From Atopostipes sp043425375 (GTDB taxonomy: Bacteria > Bacillota > Bacilli > Lactobacillales > Carnobacteriaceae_A): DNA of 35,708 nucleotides. Shown here in pieces: positions 16,025-24,776 of the stretch. A program made the translations under genes and the position numbers. Position 1 is the stretch's first letter. Each line of letters begins with the position of its first letter. Location of the stretch: assembly GCA_043425375.1 (NCBI GenBank), contig JBHWQC010000054.1, positions 1 through 35,708 on the forward strand. The letters are read 5' to 3'. The notes under the pieces were generated by a model, which saw only the letters and a program-made list of their open reading frames with translations, did not search any database and had not been told where the DNA came from.

Positions 16025-16053
16025 TTCATATCTCTTGTGAAATACTGTATAAT
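16025..16053 (+). promoter_or_regulatory. promoter of the suf operon
   Basis: TTCATA (16025-16030), 17 bases, then a perfect TATAAT (16048-16053), 37 bases before the sufC start. I see no clear binding palindrome for an Fe-S regulator. Confidence 0.6.
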
Positions 16054-16090
16054 CTTATAAAGGTTCTTTTTAAAGAAGAGGAGAATTCAT

Positions 16091-16861
16091 TTGGCAATTT
16101 TAAATATTAAAAACTTGCATGTTTCAATTGAAGAAAAGGAAATTTTAAAAGGCTTTAGTCTAATAGTAAACACGGGTGAAATGCATGCTATTATGGGACC
16201 CAATGGAACAGGAAAATCTACTTTAGCAGCAGCGATTATGGGGCACCCCGCCTTTGATATTACGGAAGGGGAGATCTGGCTGGATGATTTAAATCTGTTA
16301 GAGTTGGATGTGGATGAAAGAGCTCGGGCCGGGTTATTTTTAGCCGTACAATACCCAAGTGAGATACCTGGTGTGACCAATGCAGAATTTTTGCGTGCAG
16401 CAATCAATGCGCAGCGTGCTGACGACGATAAGATAACTGTCAAAGATTTCATTGAACGATTAGATGAGAAAATGGCGCTTTTAGACATGCCAGAAGAAAT
16501 GGCTTTGAGGTATCTTAATGAAGGGTTTTCTGGAGGAGAGAAAAAACGAAATGAAATTTTGCAATTGTTAATGATCGAGCCTAAAATAGCCATTTTAGAT
16601 GAAATTGATTCCGGTTTAGATATTGATGCCCTGCAAGCCGTCTCTAAAGGACTGAATGAGATGCGCGGGGAGAATTTTGGAGCCATTATTATCACTCACT
16701 ACCAGCGCTTACTGAATTATGTCGTGCCTGATTTTGTGCATATTGTAATGGACGGCCGTGTAGTAAAAAGTGGCGATGCCTCTCTTGCGAAACGACTAGA
16801 AAAAGAGGGCTATAAAGGAATTGCAGATGAATTAGGCTTAAATGTGACGATTGAAGAATGA
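16091..16861 (+). CDS. sufC: Fe-S assembly ATPase SufC
   Basis: SufC is the ABC-type ATPase of the SufBCD scaffold that builds Fe-S clusters in the cytoplasm. The 256-residue protein has Walker A GPNGTGKST (36-44), the Q-loop in VQYPSEIPG (about 86-94), the ABC signature FSGGEKKRNE (146-155), Walker B AILDE (167-171) and the switch histidine in ITHYQRLL. FSGGEKKRNE with its double lysine is typical of SufC and not of transporter ATPases. It starts with TTG at 16091 after GAGGAG. It is the first gene of sufCDSUB; sufD follows at once. Confidence 0.96.
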   Translation: MAILNIKNLHVSIEEKEILKGFSLIVNTGEMHAIMGPNGTGKSTLAAAIMGHPAFDITEGEIWLDDLNLLELDVDERARAGLFLAVQYPSEIPGVTNAEFLRAAINAQRADDDKITVKDFIERLDEKMALLDMPEEMALRYLNEGFSGGEKKRNEILQLLMIEPKIAILDEIDSGLDIDALQAVSKGLNEMRGENFGAIIITHYQRLLNYVVPDFVHIVMDGRVVKSGDASLAKRLEKEGYKGIADELGLNVTIEE

Positions 16862-16869
16862 GGGTAGAG

Positions 16870-18117
16870 ATGACAGAAAAAAATGAGTTTAAACTGCACA
16901 AAAAAACAGTCAAAGCACTCTCAAACCGATTAAATGAGCCTGAATGGTTTTTGGAAGGTCGTTTCAAGGCGTTAGAGAGGTTGGATGAATTAAAGCCACC
17001 TACAATAGAACGTGTGGATTATTCCAACTGGGATTTATGGCATATACCTGAAATACCTCATCAAAAGACAAAAGGCGCAAGTTGGAACTTGGTGGATGAA
17101 GCATATACACAATCTTTAATCAATAAAGGACTCATCCTCTCAGATTTTCAACAAGCCGTTTCTCAACATGAGGCGCTATTTCAAAAGATATATGCAGATT
17201 TCGCTGCTACACAAACGGATGATTTTTTTCAGGCATTTTCAGCAGCTTTTTTAACAGATAGTTTATTTCTTTATATTCCCCAAAATTTTCAAGCCGACAA
17301 GCCGCTGGAAATCGCTTTTGATGTAAACACAAAAGACCAACAGTGGACAAATCGTCAAGTTCTGATTTATGCGGAGACAAATGCGGCAATCGAAATGATT
17401 GAAAGGTATGCGAGCAGTGAGAGTGAAGAAAAGGCGACTGCCAATGTTTCCGTTCAAATATTGGCGGAAGCGGGAGCCAATATCCAATATACCTCTTTCG
17501 ATCAGTTTGGAAAAAATACGGCCGCCTTTATTCAAAGAACAGCAACGACTAAAAAAGATGCCGTTGTAAATTTTGCGTTAGCCGCAATGAACGAGAGCTC
17601 TGTTGTGGAGGATATTCAGGTCTGTTTAGAGGGACAAGGCTCGTCTTCTGATGTAAAAACAGTAGCGATTACGTATGGAGAACAAGTGCAGGGAATAAAC
17701 GTCAATGTGACAAATAAAGGAAGCCATACGGTTGGAAATATTTTTCAGCATGGTGTCGCATTGGATCGATCGACTTTAGCCTTTAATGGGATAGGTCATA
17801 TTTTAAATAATGCCAAAAATAGCGATGCGCAGCAGGAATCCCGTGTATTAATTCTATCCGATGAAGCACGCGCGGATGCGAATCCAATTTTACTTATTGA
17901 TGAATATGAAGTCCAAGCTGGACATGCGGCCTCGGTCAGTCGGGTAGATCCTGACCAACTCTATTATTTAATGAGTCGCGGACTTGCCCAAACTGATGCA
18001 GAAAAATTAATGATTCGTGGTTTTTTAGGCATTGTACTTTCAGAAATCTCAGTTGAAGAAGTTCGAGAAGAATTTATCGAAACGATTAATAGAAAGTTGG
18101 CCCATTATGAAAGTTGA
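16870..18117 (+). CDS. sufD: Fe-S assembly scaffold protein SufD
   Basis: SufD forms the scaffold complex with SufB and SufC. It is 415 residues from the ATG at 16870, which has TGAGGG six bases upstream; an ATG at 16858 overlapping the sufC stop is the alternative. The C-terminal beta-helix core shows NSDAQQESRVLILSDEA, a GHAASVSRV segment with the conserved His, and DQLYYLMSRGL, shared with SufB. The N-terminal part is divergent, as usual for SufD. It overlaps sufS by 11 bases, so translation is coupled. Confidence 0.94.
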   Translation: MTEKNEFKLHKKTVKALSNRLNEPEWFLEGRFKALERLDELKPPTIERVDYSNWDLWHIPEIPHQKTKGASWNLVDEAYTQSLINKGLILSDFQQAVSQHEALFQKIYADFAATQTDDFFQAFSAAFLTDSLFLYIPQNFQADKPLEIAFDVNTKDQQWTNRQVLIYAETNAAIEMIERYASSESEEKATANVSVQILAEAGANIQYTSFDQFGKNTAAFIQRTATTKKDAVVNFALAAMNESSVVEDIQVCLEGQGSSSDVKTVAITYGEQVQGINVNVTNKGSHTVGNIFQHGVALDRSTLAFNGIGHILNNAKNSDAQQESRVLILSDEARADANPILLIDEYEVQAGHAASVSRVDPDQLYYLMSRGLAQTDAEKLMIRGFLGIVLSEISVEEVREEFIETINRKLAHYES

Positions 18118-19333
18118 TTGGCAACAAATACGGGGTGATTTCCCTCTTTTAAAGCGTTCAGTAAATGAAAAACCGCTGATTTATTTAGACAATGCGGCTA
18201 CCACTCAAAAACCTAAGCAAGTCATCGAAGCGATCAGTAATTATTATGAAAATATGAATGCCAATGTGTATCGCAGTGTCCACACGCTCTCAGGCGAAGC
18301 GACAGTAGCCTACGAAGAAGCGCGCCAGAAAGTTGCTGATTTTATTGGCGCCAAGCAAAAAGAAGAAGTTATTTTTACGAGAGGAACAACAGCGAGTCTG
18401 AATCAGTTAGCGCGCAGTTTGGCTTCCACCATTCAAGCGGGAGATGAAATTCTCCTCACCTACATGGAGCACCACTCCAATATTATTCCTTGGCAGCAGC
18501 TGGCTAAAGAGAAACAGGCTCATTTGGTTTATGTGAAGCTGTCCGCAGATGGAGAAATCGATTTAGAGGATTTTCAAACGAAATTAACGGAGAAAACCAA
18601 GATTGTTTCTTTTACCCATGTGTCGAATATTTTAGGTACCATCAATCCAGTTCAAAAAATGACCGAGCTTGCGCAGAAAAAAGGGGCGGTGGTCATTGTA
18701 GATGGTGCGCAGGCGGTTCCTCATTTTAAAGTGAATATGCAAGAAATAGCTGCCGATTTTTATGTGTTTTCAGGCCATAAAATGTTGGGGCCGACAGGAA
18801 TTGGCGTACTTTACGGGAAAATGAACCGTCTAGAAGAATTAGAGCCGGCCGAATTTGGCGGTGAAATGATTGCCTTGGTCGAAGAAGAGACCAGCACGTG
18901 GGCAGCTATCCCTAATAAATTCGAGGCGGGCACACCAAATATTGCGGGAGCCATCGGCCTTGGCGCAGCCATCGACTATTTACAAGCCATTGGTATGGCA
19001 AATATTGAGAAATATGAACAAGAATTGCTTCAATATGCCTACGAAAAGTTAGTTGAAATCGATGGCCTTGAATTATACGGCCCTGAAAGTTTGGAGGACC
19101 GCTCAGGCGTTTTTTCATTCAATATTGAGGGCGTTCATCCGCATGATTTGTCGACAGCACTGGATTTAGAAGGCATTGCGATTCGTGCCGGCCATCATTG
19201 CGGCCAGCTGTTAATGCGTCAGCTGGATGTGGTGGCAACTTCGCGCATCAGTCTTTATTTTTATAATACACCAGCTGAAATTGACCAGACGATTCAAGCT
19301 TTAATCCAAGCAAAGGAGTTTTTTAACGAGTGA
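18107..19333 (+). CDS. sufS: cysteine desulfurase SufS
   Basis: SufS takes sulfur from L-cysteine, holding it as a persulfide for transfer to SufU. The 408-residue class V aminotransferase-fold protein has the PLP lysine at 225 in FSGHKMLGPTG, the active-site Cys365 in RAGHHCGQ, and conserved EHHSNIIPW (121-129) and VDGAQAVPH (198-206). The start is the ATG at 18107 inside the sufD end; the open frame extends further up but MKVDWQQIRGDFP is the standard SufS N-terminus. Its stop overlaps the sufU start (GTGA). Confidence 0.96.
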   Translation: MKVDWQQIRGDFPLLKRSVNEKPLIYLDNAATTQKPKQVIEAISNYYENMNANVYRSVHTLSGEATVAYEEARQKVADFIGAKQKEEVIFTRGTTASLNQLARSLASTIQAGDEILLTYMEHHSNIIPWQQLAKEKQAHLVYVKLSADGEIDLEDFQTKLTEKTKIVSFTHVSNILGTINPVQKMTELAQKKGAVVIVDGAQAVPHFKVNMQEIAADFYVFSGHKMLGPTGIGVLYGKMNRLEELEPAEFGGEMIALVEEETSTWAAIPNKFEAGTPNIAGAIGLGAAIDYLQAIGMANIEKYEQELLQYAYEKLVEIDGLELYGPESLEDRSGVFSFNIEGVHPHDLSTALDLEGIAIRAGHHCGQLLMRQLDVVATSRISLYFYNTPAEIDQTIQALIQAKEFFNE

Positions 19334-19770
19334 GAGATAAACGCTTAGAGATGCTGTACCAAACAGTCATTAAAGAACATTCAAAAAATCCTAAAAATAA
19401 AGGAACGCTTAAAGAAAAAACAGGGGAGTTTGAGCTGTTTAATCCTTCTTGCGGCGATTTAGTCCTGGTCCAATACCAAGTAAAAGATGGCGTGATTTCA
19501 AATGTCCGCTTTGAAGGACAAGGCTGTGCCATTTCGATGGCCAGTGCCAGTATGATGACTGAGGTTATTTCAGGACAAACCCTAAAAGAAGCGCATCAGC
19601 GGATTCAATCCTTTTACGAATTAGTCAAAGGAAATGAAGACATCAACACGGATGCTTTAGGCGATGCAGTTTATTTAGAAGGGGTCTCCAAATTTCCGAC
19701 AAGAATTCGCTGTGCGACTTTGTCTTGGCATGCGCTCGAAGAAGGTTTAGCAAAAACAGCAAGCAGTTAA
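19330..19770 (+). CDS. sufU: zinc-dependent sulfurtransferase SufU
   Basis: SufU accepts the persulfide from SufS and passes sulfur to SufB in Gram-positive bacteria. The 146-residue protein keeps the zinc site of B. subtilis SufU at the same numbering: Cys41 and Asp43 in NPSCGD, Cys66 in GQGCAIS and Cys128 in IRCATLSW. The insertion between the second and third cysteine that separates SufU from IscU is present. It starts with GTG at 19330, sharing four bases with the sufS stop, and sufB follows after 23 bases. Confidence 0.96.
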   Translation: MRDKRLEMLYQTVIKEHSKNPKNKGTLKEKTGEFELFNPSCGDLVLVQYQVKDGVISNVRFEGQGCAISMASASMMTEVISGQTLKEAHQRIQSFYELVKGNEDINTDALGDAVYLEGVSKFPTRIRCATLSWHALEEGLAKTASS

Positions 19771-19793
19771 AAAAGAAGGAGTGTAAGTGTACT

Positions 19794-21191
19794 ATGTCTG
19801 AAAATGTACCAACGAGAAGTGAGTATGCGTATGGTTTTCATGATGACATCGAATCCCTATATGATACAGGAAAAGGCTTAACAGAAGAAATTGTGCGTGA
19901 TATTTCCACTCGAAAAAATGAACCCGAGTGGATGCTGGATTATCGACTAAAAGCCTATCAGCATTTTTTAAAACGGCCGATGCCTACGTGGGGAGCTGAT
20001 TTATCTGAATTGGATTTTGATGACTATACCTTTTATCGAAAGCCTTCCGATAAACCCGCGCGTACGTGGGAAGAAGTGCCAGAAAAAATCAAAGAGACCT
20101 TTGACCGTTTAGGTGTCCCACAAGCCGAACGCGCTTATCTTGCCGGAACGGGCGCCCAGTATGAGTCGGAAGTGGTCTACCACAACATGAAAAAAGAATT
20201 TGAAAAATTAGGGATTATTTTTATGGATACAGATACCGCTTTACAAGAATACCCGGAAATTTTCAAAGAGCATTTTGGAACGGTTGTCCCTTATGATGAC
20301 AATAAATTATCAGCTCTTAACGCAGCTGCTTGGTCTGGAGGCACCTTTATCTATGTGCCAAAAAATGTGCGGGTAGATGTTCCCATTCAGATGTATTTTC
20401 GAATAAATGAAGAATCAATGGGCCAATTTGAGCGGACACTTATTGTGGTCGATGAAGGGGCGAGTGTTCATTATGTCGAGGGCTGTACAGCCCCTACATT
20501 TTCAGCCAGTTCGTTGCATGCGGCGACTGTCGAAATTGTTGTAAAAAAAGATGCCTACTGCCGGTACACAACCATTCAAAATTGGTCAGATAATGTGTAT
20601 AATTTAGTTACAAAAAGAGCAACAGCAGAAGCCGGTGCGACGGTTGAATGGGTGGATGGAAATATTGGCGCGAAGACGACCATGAAATATCCGAGCATCT
20701 TTTTAAAAGGTGAAGGCGCAAAAGGAACAGTGACTACGATGGCGATGGCTGGCGAAGGGCAAGTGCAAGATACCGGTACGAAAATTTATCACCTCGCCCC
20801 CAATACGTCCAGCAACATTGTGTCAAAATCAATTGCCCGTGATGGCGGTGCTGTCAATTATCGCGGCCAGGTGTATGTGGGAGAAAATGCACAAAATTCC
20901 GATTCGCATATTGAATGCGACACGATTATTTTAGACGGCAAATCGACTTCAGACACGATTCCATATAATGAAATTCACAACTCCCGTGTCAATTTAGAGC
21001 ATGAAGCAAAGGTATCGAAAATTTCAGAAGATCAGCTGTACTATTTAATGAGCCGGGGCTTGTCAGAAGCGGAAGCGACAGAAATGATTGTACTCGGTTT
21101 TGTGGAGCCAATCTCGAAAGAATTGCCGATGGAATACGCGGTGGAGTTGAACCGTCTGATCAGTTTTGAAATGGAAGGCTCTGTTGGTTAA
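19794..21191 (+). CDS. sufB: Fe-S assembly scaffold protein SufB
   Basis: SufB is the main subunit on which the nascent Fe-S cluster forms. The protein is 465 residues from the ATG at 19794, with AGAAGGAG upstream; the open frame reaches back into sufU but has no start there. Conserved elements are KNEPEWMLDYRLKA near residue 43, GTGAQYESEVVYH, the beta-helix core, HIECDTIIL with the conserved Cys, and NLEHEAKVSKISEDQLYYLMSRGL with the His-Glu pair near the C-terminus. It is the last suf gene; a lipoprotein gene starts 34 bases later with no terminator between, so read-through is likely. Confidence 0.96.
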   Translation: MSENVPTRSEYAYGFHDDIESLYDTGKGLTEEIVRDISTRKNEPEWMLDYRLKAYQHFLKRPMPTWGADLSELDFDDYTFYRKPSDKPARTWEEVPEKIKETFDRLGVPQAERAYLAGTGAQYESEVVYHNMKKEFEKLGIIFMDTDTALQEYPEIFKEHFGTVVPYDDNKLSALNAAAWSGGTFIYVPKNVRVDVPIQMYFRINEESMGQFERTLIVVDEGASVHYVEGCTAPTFSASSLHAATVEIVVKKDAYCRYTTIQNWSDNVYNLVTKRATAEAGATVEWVDGNIGAKTTMKYPSIFLKGEGAKGTVTTMAMAGEGQVQDTGTKIYHLAPNTSSNIVSKSIARDGGAVNYRGQVYVGENAQNSDSHIECDTIILDGKSTSDTIPYNEIHNSRVNLEHEAKVSKISEDQLYYLMSRGLSEAEATEMIVLGFVEPISKELPMEYAVELNRLISFEMEGSVG

Positions 21192-21225
21192 TCTCTTGAG
21201 TAACCCTATGAAAGGGGTCATTGAG

Positions 21226-21669
21226 ATGAAGAAACTCTTCGCTATATTCGTTGCTGCTATTGCTGGTCTATTTCTATTAAGCAGTTGTCGGACAGATCAT
21301 CAAAGGGAAGAATCGCTGCATGGAAGCAATGTCAATCAGTTAGAAGGTGTCTCTATAGCATTGTCCAAAGATACGTATCAACAAGCAGGCGATACGTTTG
21401 AATTAACTATCCGCAACCACTCAGAAGTAGAAATGACGTACGGTGCCCCTTATACGCTGGAAATATACGATGAGGATACTTGGTATATCGTTGAACCAAA
21501 CGAAGAAATAAGTTTTATCATGATTGCTTATACTTTAAATGCGGGGGATGAAGCAACAGAAGAAGTAAATTTAGCCTTTTATGAGCCGTTAAAAACAGGG
21601 CATTACCGCCTAGTTCGGTTAGTCAATGAAGAACCGTTAACAGCTGAATTTGAAGTGACGACAGAATAA
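21226..21669 (+). CDS. lipoprotein with an immunoglobulin-like domain
   Basis: A 147-residue exported lipoprotein. The signal peptide has lipobox LSSC with Cys21, then a short polar linker and a beta-sandwich of about 100 residues that begins GVSIALSKDTYQQAGD and contains EVEMTYGAPYTLEIYD and GHYRLVR. This is the pattern of small bacterial Ig-like (Big_14-type) domains found in Firmicutes lipoproteins of unknown role. The ATG at 21226 lies eight bases after AAAGGGG. It follows sufB in the same direction and ends at a strong terminator. The link to Fe-S assembly is probably positional only. Confidence 0.8.
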   Translation: MKKLFAIFVAAIAGLFLLSSCRTDHQREESLHGSNVNQLEGVSIALSKDTYQQAGDTFELTIRNHSEVEMTYGAPYTLEIYDEDTWYIVEPNEEISFIMIAYTLNAGDEATEEVNLAFYEPLKTGHYRLVRLVNEEPLTAEFEVTTE

Positions 21670-21753
21670 AGGGAGTAAGTATGGGTATTTAATTAACTTG
21701 TACCAAAAGAATTTTCAAACAAGAGAGCCAATAAATGAACTAGAGTAGCCATA

Positions 21754-21798
21754 AAAAATGCGAGAACCCTTCAAAAGGCTCTCGCATTTTTCTTTTTA
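21754..21798 (+). terminator. terminator after the suf/lipoprotein transcript
   Basis: AAAAATGCGAGA and TCTCGCATTTTT pair perfectly with an inner CCTT/AAGG stem. Its T-rich tail is the apparent insertion target of the IS element that begins at about 21800. A and T tracts on both sides would let it work in either direction. Confidence 0.9.
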
Positions 21799-21827
21799 TA
21801 AAGGCGTTAGTGAGAAAACCCTTGGTT

Positions 21828-22265
21828 TTAACCAGGGGATGAATCACGTCTCGAACGGCCAGCATTGAATTCTTTTAACTGGTTTTGTACATATTGCATA
21901 ACGACCTCTTTAGATACATCGCCCACCGTGCTGACGAAATAACTCCTCGACCACAAAGAGCCTTTCCAAAGCTCCTTTTTGGTGTCTGGGAATTGTTGAA
22001 ACCATTCTCGTGCAGAAGCTCCTTTCAGAGCCTTCATTACTGAGCTGATGGATTTGCTTGGTGGGAAAGAAGCAACTAAATGAACATGATCGTTCACAAT
22101 CTCACTTTCCAGTATGGTAATTTCGTTATTCTTAGCAATTTGATGCAAGAATTCCTTCAGTGCTTCACGACGTTCGGGTGTTGTGAAAATTGCTTTGCGG
22201 TATTTTGTTACCCAGACAAAATGGTACGTTGTTCGATAAACATTGGTACGTGTTTTTGTATACAT
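21828..22265 (-). CDS. tnpA: IS200/IS605 Y1 transposase TnpA
   Basis: TnpA is a small HUH single-strand transposase that cuts and joins the element ends through a 5'-phosphotyrosine. The 145-residue protein has the HUH motif as NDHVHLVASF (His60, His62) and the catalytic Tyr125 in VVMQYVQNQ. The family opening YRTTYHFVWVTKYRK is present. The ATG at 22265 has AGAGG seven bases upstream, and the longer frame to 22292 does not. Its 3' end overlaps the left-end hairpin. No damage is visible. Confidence 0.93.
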   Translation of the reverse strand: MYTKTRTNVYRTTYHFVWVTKYRKAIFTTPERREALKEFLHQIAKNNEITILESEIVNDHVHLVASFPPSKSISSVMKALKGASAREWFQQFPDTKKELWKGSLWSRSYFVSTVGDVSKEVVMQYVQNQLKEFNAGRSRRDSSPG

Positions 22266-22367
22266 GTGAAAACCTCTATTTCCTATATTCAAGCTCTTTA
22301 ATCGTGTTATTTAAACACTATAGGTGCTATAATAAGTCTACCATACAAATGGGGGAGGCGATGTTAA

Positions 22368-23552
22368 ATGGCATACGGAATTAAAGGACAAATTACCCTA
22401 AAAACAAATCAACAAACTCAAGTAGTGCAAAATATTGGGAATGCTCGATTTGTGTGGAATCAATTCTTAGATATGTGGAACAAACGTTATGAAAATAATC
22501 CTACATTACCTCCCTTGAGTGAGTATGATTTAAATAACTTATTGCCTACATTAAAGCAGGAGCATGTCTTTTTAAAATTATCGGATTCTACCAGCCTCCA
22601 ACAGGTGTCAGCGGATCTGGCAAGCGCGTTCAAAAAGTTCTTTACGAAAAAAGGACATTTCAAATATCCCCGTTTTAAAGGAAAGCATCATGCACGACAA
22701 TCTTATACTGCTAAGAATGTGAATAACTCTATCCGTTATGAGAATGGCTATCTTCGGTTGCCAAAGATTGGCTATGTGCGTTTTCGTTGTGGACGAAAAA
22801 TCAATGGCAAGATTAAAAGAGCAACGATCCGCCTTACACCTTCAGGAACTTTTGAGTGTAGTTTACTTGTGGAAGACGAAAGCCAAGTCTTAGCCACAAA
22901 AACCAACCGTTCCGTTGGCATTGATATGGGGATTGCTGATTTGATGGTTTTGTCAACTGGGGATAAAATCCCTACAATCCGATACGACAAGCTCTTAGCA
23001 GGAAAACGATTGTATTGGGAGCAACGTGTCGCTCGTCGTGCTCGTTTAGCAAAGGCAAAAGGTATTTCTCTGCCCAACGCTAAGAACTACCAGAAGGCAA
23101 AGCAACAACGCACCAAAGTGTTCCAAAAAGAGAAGAACCAGCGCATCGATCGTCTACATAAATTGACGACTGCACTGGTTAAAGATTTTGATGTCATTGT
23201 ATTGGAAGACTTAAACACAGCCAATATGATGAAAAATTCTCATTTGGCACGCAGTATTGCGGCTCAGTCTTGGCGGGAGATTCGTCAAATGTTGGAATAC
23301 AAGTGCGTAAAGTATGGAAAAGAGCTAGTTGTCGTCAATCCATATAAAACCTCGCAAATCTGTTCGTCTTGCGGACATGACGGCGGTAAGCATAATTTAT
23401 CCATTCGAGAATGGACATGCCCAACCTGTTACACACCTCATGATCGCGATATAAACGCCGCCAAAAATATACTATCGTTCGGCTTGGGACAAGCCTTGGT
23501 AAACCAGCCTAAACCGCTGCCTGTAAGCACTCGTGCGACACAGGTAAGTTAA
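22368..23552 (+). CDS. tnpB: RNA-guided nuclease TnpB
   Basis: TnpB is the ancestor-like relative of Cas12 that uses an omega RNA from the element's right end to cut DNA beside a short TAM. The 394-residue protein keeps the full RuvC triad, Asp186 (GIDMGIADL), Glu280 (VLEDLN) and Asp361 (HDRDINAAKN), and the zinc finger cysteines 332, 335, 351 and 354 (CSSC and CPTC). The N-terminal helical part (about 1-120) has the usual RFVWNQFLDMWNKR start. GGGGGAGG lies ahead of the ATG, with TATAAT at 22328-22333. The last 24 codons lie in the predicted omega RNA scaffold. Confidence 0.95.
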   Translation: MAYGIKGQITLKTNQQTQVVQNIGNARFVWNQFLDMWNKRYENNPTLPPLSEYDLNNLLPTLKQEHVFLKLSDSTSLQQVSADLASAFKKFFTKKGHFKYPRFKGKHHARQSYTAKNVNNSIRYENGYLRLPKIGYVRFRCGRKINGKIKRATIRLTPSGTFECSLLVEDESQVLATKTNRSVGIDMGIADLMVLSTGDKIPTIRYDKLLAGKRLYWEQRVARRARLAKAKGISLPNAKNYQKAKQQRTKVFQKEKNQRIDRLHKLTTALVKDFDVIVLEDLNTANMMKNSHLARSIAAQSWREIRQMLEYKCVKYGKELVVVNPYKTSQICSSCGHDGGKHNLSIREWTCPTCYTPHDRDINAAKNILSFGLGQALVNQPKPLPVSTRATQVS

Positions 23553-23616
23553 GGGCGTTCCCAGAAGCTCGGTACTTTAGTGCCGATGTAGTTCACACTT
23601 TACATATACCCATTCG
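23481..23616 (+). ncRNA. predicted omega RNA (right-end RNA) of TnpB with guide
   Basis: Three hairpins follow one another across the tnpB 3' end: GGCTTG/CAAGCC (23481-23486, 23490-23495), CCTGT/ACAGG with an inner stem (23520-23544), and TCGGTAC/GTGCCGA (23569-23586). TAGTTCAC then ends the element at 23596. In characterised TnpB systems the RNA continues past the right end, and the first 16-20 flanking bases are the guide; here that would be 23597-23616, in the 3' end of galE. The 5' limit of the RNA is not known and may lie further upstream. Confidence 0.6.
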
Positions 23617-24610
23617 GATTGTTTTTCTGCCAATTCCAAGACGTGCGGCACATGTCTTCTAAAGAGTGCTGGGCTTTCCAGCCTAAGAGCTCTTCCGCTT
23701 TATTGGCATCCGCATAACCAACTGCAATATCACCTGGCCGACGCTCGACAATTTTATAGGGGATATCTTCCTCATTAGCTGTTTCAAAAGCATTCACGAC
23801 GTCAAGAACTGAGTAGCCTTCACCTGTGCCAAGATTGATGGCTTCGACCCCACTGTGTTCTAAAGTATAATCTAGTGCACTTAAGTGTCCTTGCGCCAAA
23901 TCGACCACATGAATGTAGTCGCGGACGCCGGTGCCGTCATGGGTATCATAGTCGTTACCGAACACAGACAATTTGTCCAGTTTACCCACCGCTACTTGCG
24001 TGATGTAAGGCATTAAATTGTTTGGAATATCATTTGGGTCTTCTCCCATGCGCCCTGATTCATGGGCACCAATTGGGTTAAAGTAGCGCAGTAAAATAAC
24101 GCTCCACTCAGGGTCGGCCACGTGCAGATCACTTAAAATATGTTCGATAAAGACCTTTGTTTGCCCGTAAGGATTCGTCGCAGATGTGGGCATATCTTCC
24201 GTGAAGGGCGCTTCATTATCCATCCCATAGACCGTTGCGCTAGAACTGAAGACAATTTTTTTTACATCAAACTCTTTCATAACTTCAAGTAAAACCAGTG
24301 TCCCTGTGATGTTATTGTGATAATACTTTAAAGGTTCAGCCACCGATTCACCCACCGCTTTAAAGCCGGCAAAATGAATAACAGCTTCAATCTCATTCGC
24401 TTCAAATACCTCTTTTAGTTTCTCTTTTTCCAGTAAATTCAATTCATAAAATTTAAAGGTTTTTCCAGTTAACTCTTTAATTCGTTCCAACACAATAGGG
24501 TCGGAATTTGAGAAATCATCCACAATGACCACTTCATGATGATTGTTTAATAACTCAACAACGGTATGTGAACCGATATAGCCAGCCCCACCTGTAACTA
24601 GAATTGCCAT
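23600..24610 (-). CDS. galE: UDP-glucose 4-epimerase GalE
   Basis: GalE interconverts UDP-glucose and UDP-galactose for the Leloir pathway and for galactose-containing surface polymers. The 336-residue short-chain dehydrogenase-type protein has the NAD-binding GGAGYIGSH (7-15), Ser124 in SSSATVYG and the YxxxK pair Tyr148/Lys152 in NPYGQTK. AGAGGAG lies upstream of the ATG, and TAAAAT reads leftward about 30 bases upstream. An IS605-type element now lies directly after its stop codon, and no terminator is seen before the element, so the transcript probably runs on into it. Confidence 0.95.
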   Translation of the reverse strand: MAILVTGGAGYIGSHTVVELLNNHHEVVIVDDFSNSDPIVLERIKELTGKTFKFYELNLLEKEKLKEVFEANEIEAVIHFAGFKAVGESVAEPLKYYHNNITGTLVLLEVMKEFDVKKIVFSSSATVYGMDNEAPFTEDMPTSATNPYGQTKVFIEHILSDLHVADPEWSVILLRYFNPIGAHESGRMGEDPNDIPNNLMPYITQVAVGKLDKLSVFGNDYDTHDGTGVRDYIHVVDLAQGHLSALDYTLEHSGVEAINLGTGEGYSVLDVVNAFETANEEDIPYKIVERRPGDIAVGYADANKAEELLGWKAQHSLEDMCRTSWNWQKNNPNGYM

Positions 24611-24732
24611 ATAAACACTCCTCTTTTCTCTATTTAACGTTATTTTACCATATTTTCCATATATTACAGAATGTTTTCAAATATTAAGTTATGAAGAAGA
24701 CACACACATTTCAAAGGTTGCACAAATGTCTA

Positions 24733-24741
24733 TGCTATAAT
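24733..24741 (+). promoter_or_regulatory. extended -10 promoter of the glycosyltransferase gene
   Basis: TGC-TATAAT forms an extended -10 with a perfect hexamer 36 bases before the ATG. No good -35 lies at 17 bases, as allowed for this promoter class. Confidence 0.6.
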
Positions 24742-24776
24742 GAGAGTCGAGAATAATTTAAAAGGGTGGGGTTTAG

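Larger units (their letters stand above)
21800..23596. mobile_element. IS200/IS605 family element with tnpA and tnpB
   Basis: The element has divergent tnpA (leftward) and tnpB (rightward), a subterminal hairpin at the left (arms 21819-21825 and 21832-21838, loop TTTTAA) and one at the right (23569-23575 and 23580-23586, loop TTTA), followed by TAGTTCAC, a usual right-end tail in this family. No inverted ends or target duplication are expected. The left edge is inferred: TTTAT at 21795-21799 is a plausible target/TAM. The right edge at 23596 is 3 bases beyond the galE stop codon. Both genes are intact, so the copy may be active. Confidence 0.82.

Noticed and set aside
16858..16869. Alternative sufD start at the ATG overlapping the sufC stop.
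   Set aside because: The ATG at 16870 has a better ribosome site (TGAGGG), so the overlap start is less likely, although it cannot be excluded.
22304..22318. Short inverted repeat GTGTT-ATTTA-AACAC between tnpA and tnpB considered as an operator.
   Set aside because: Five-base arms in A/T-rich sequence are expected by chance; no further support.
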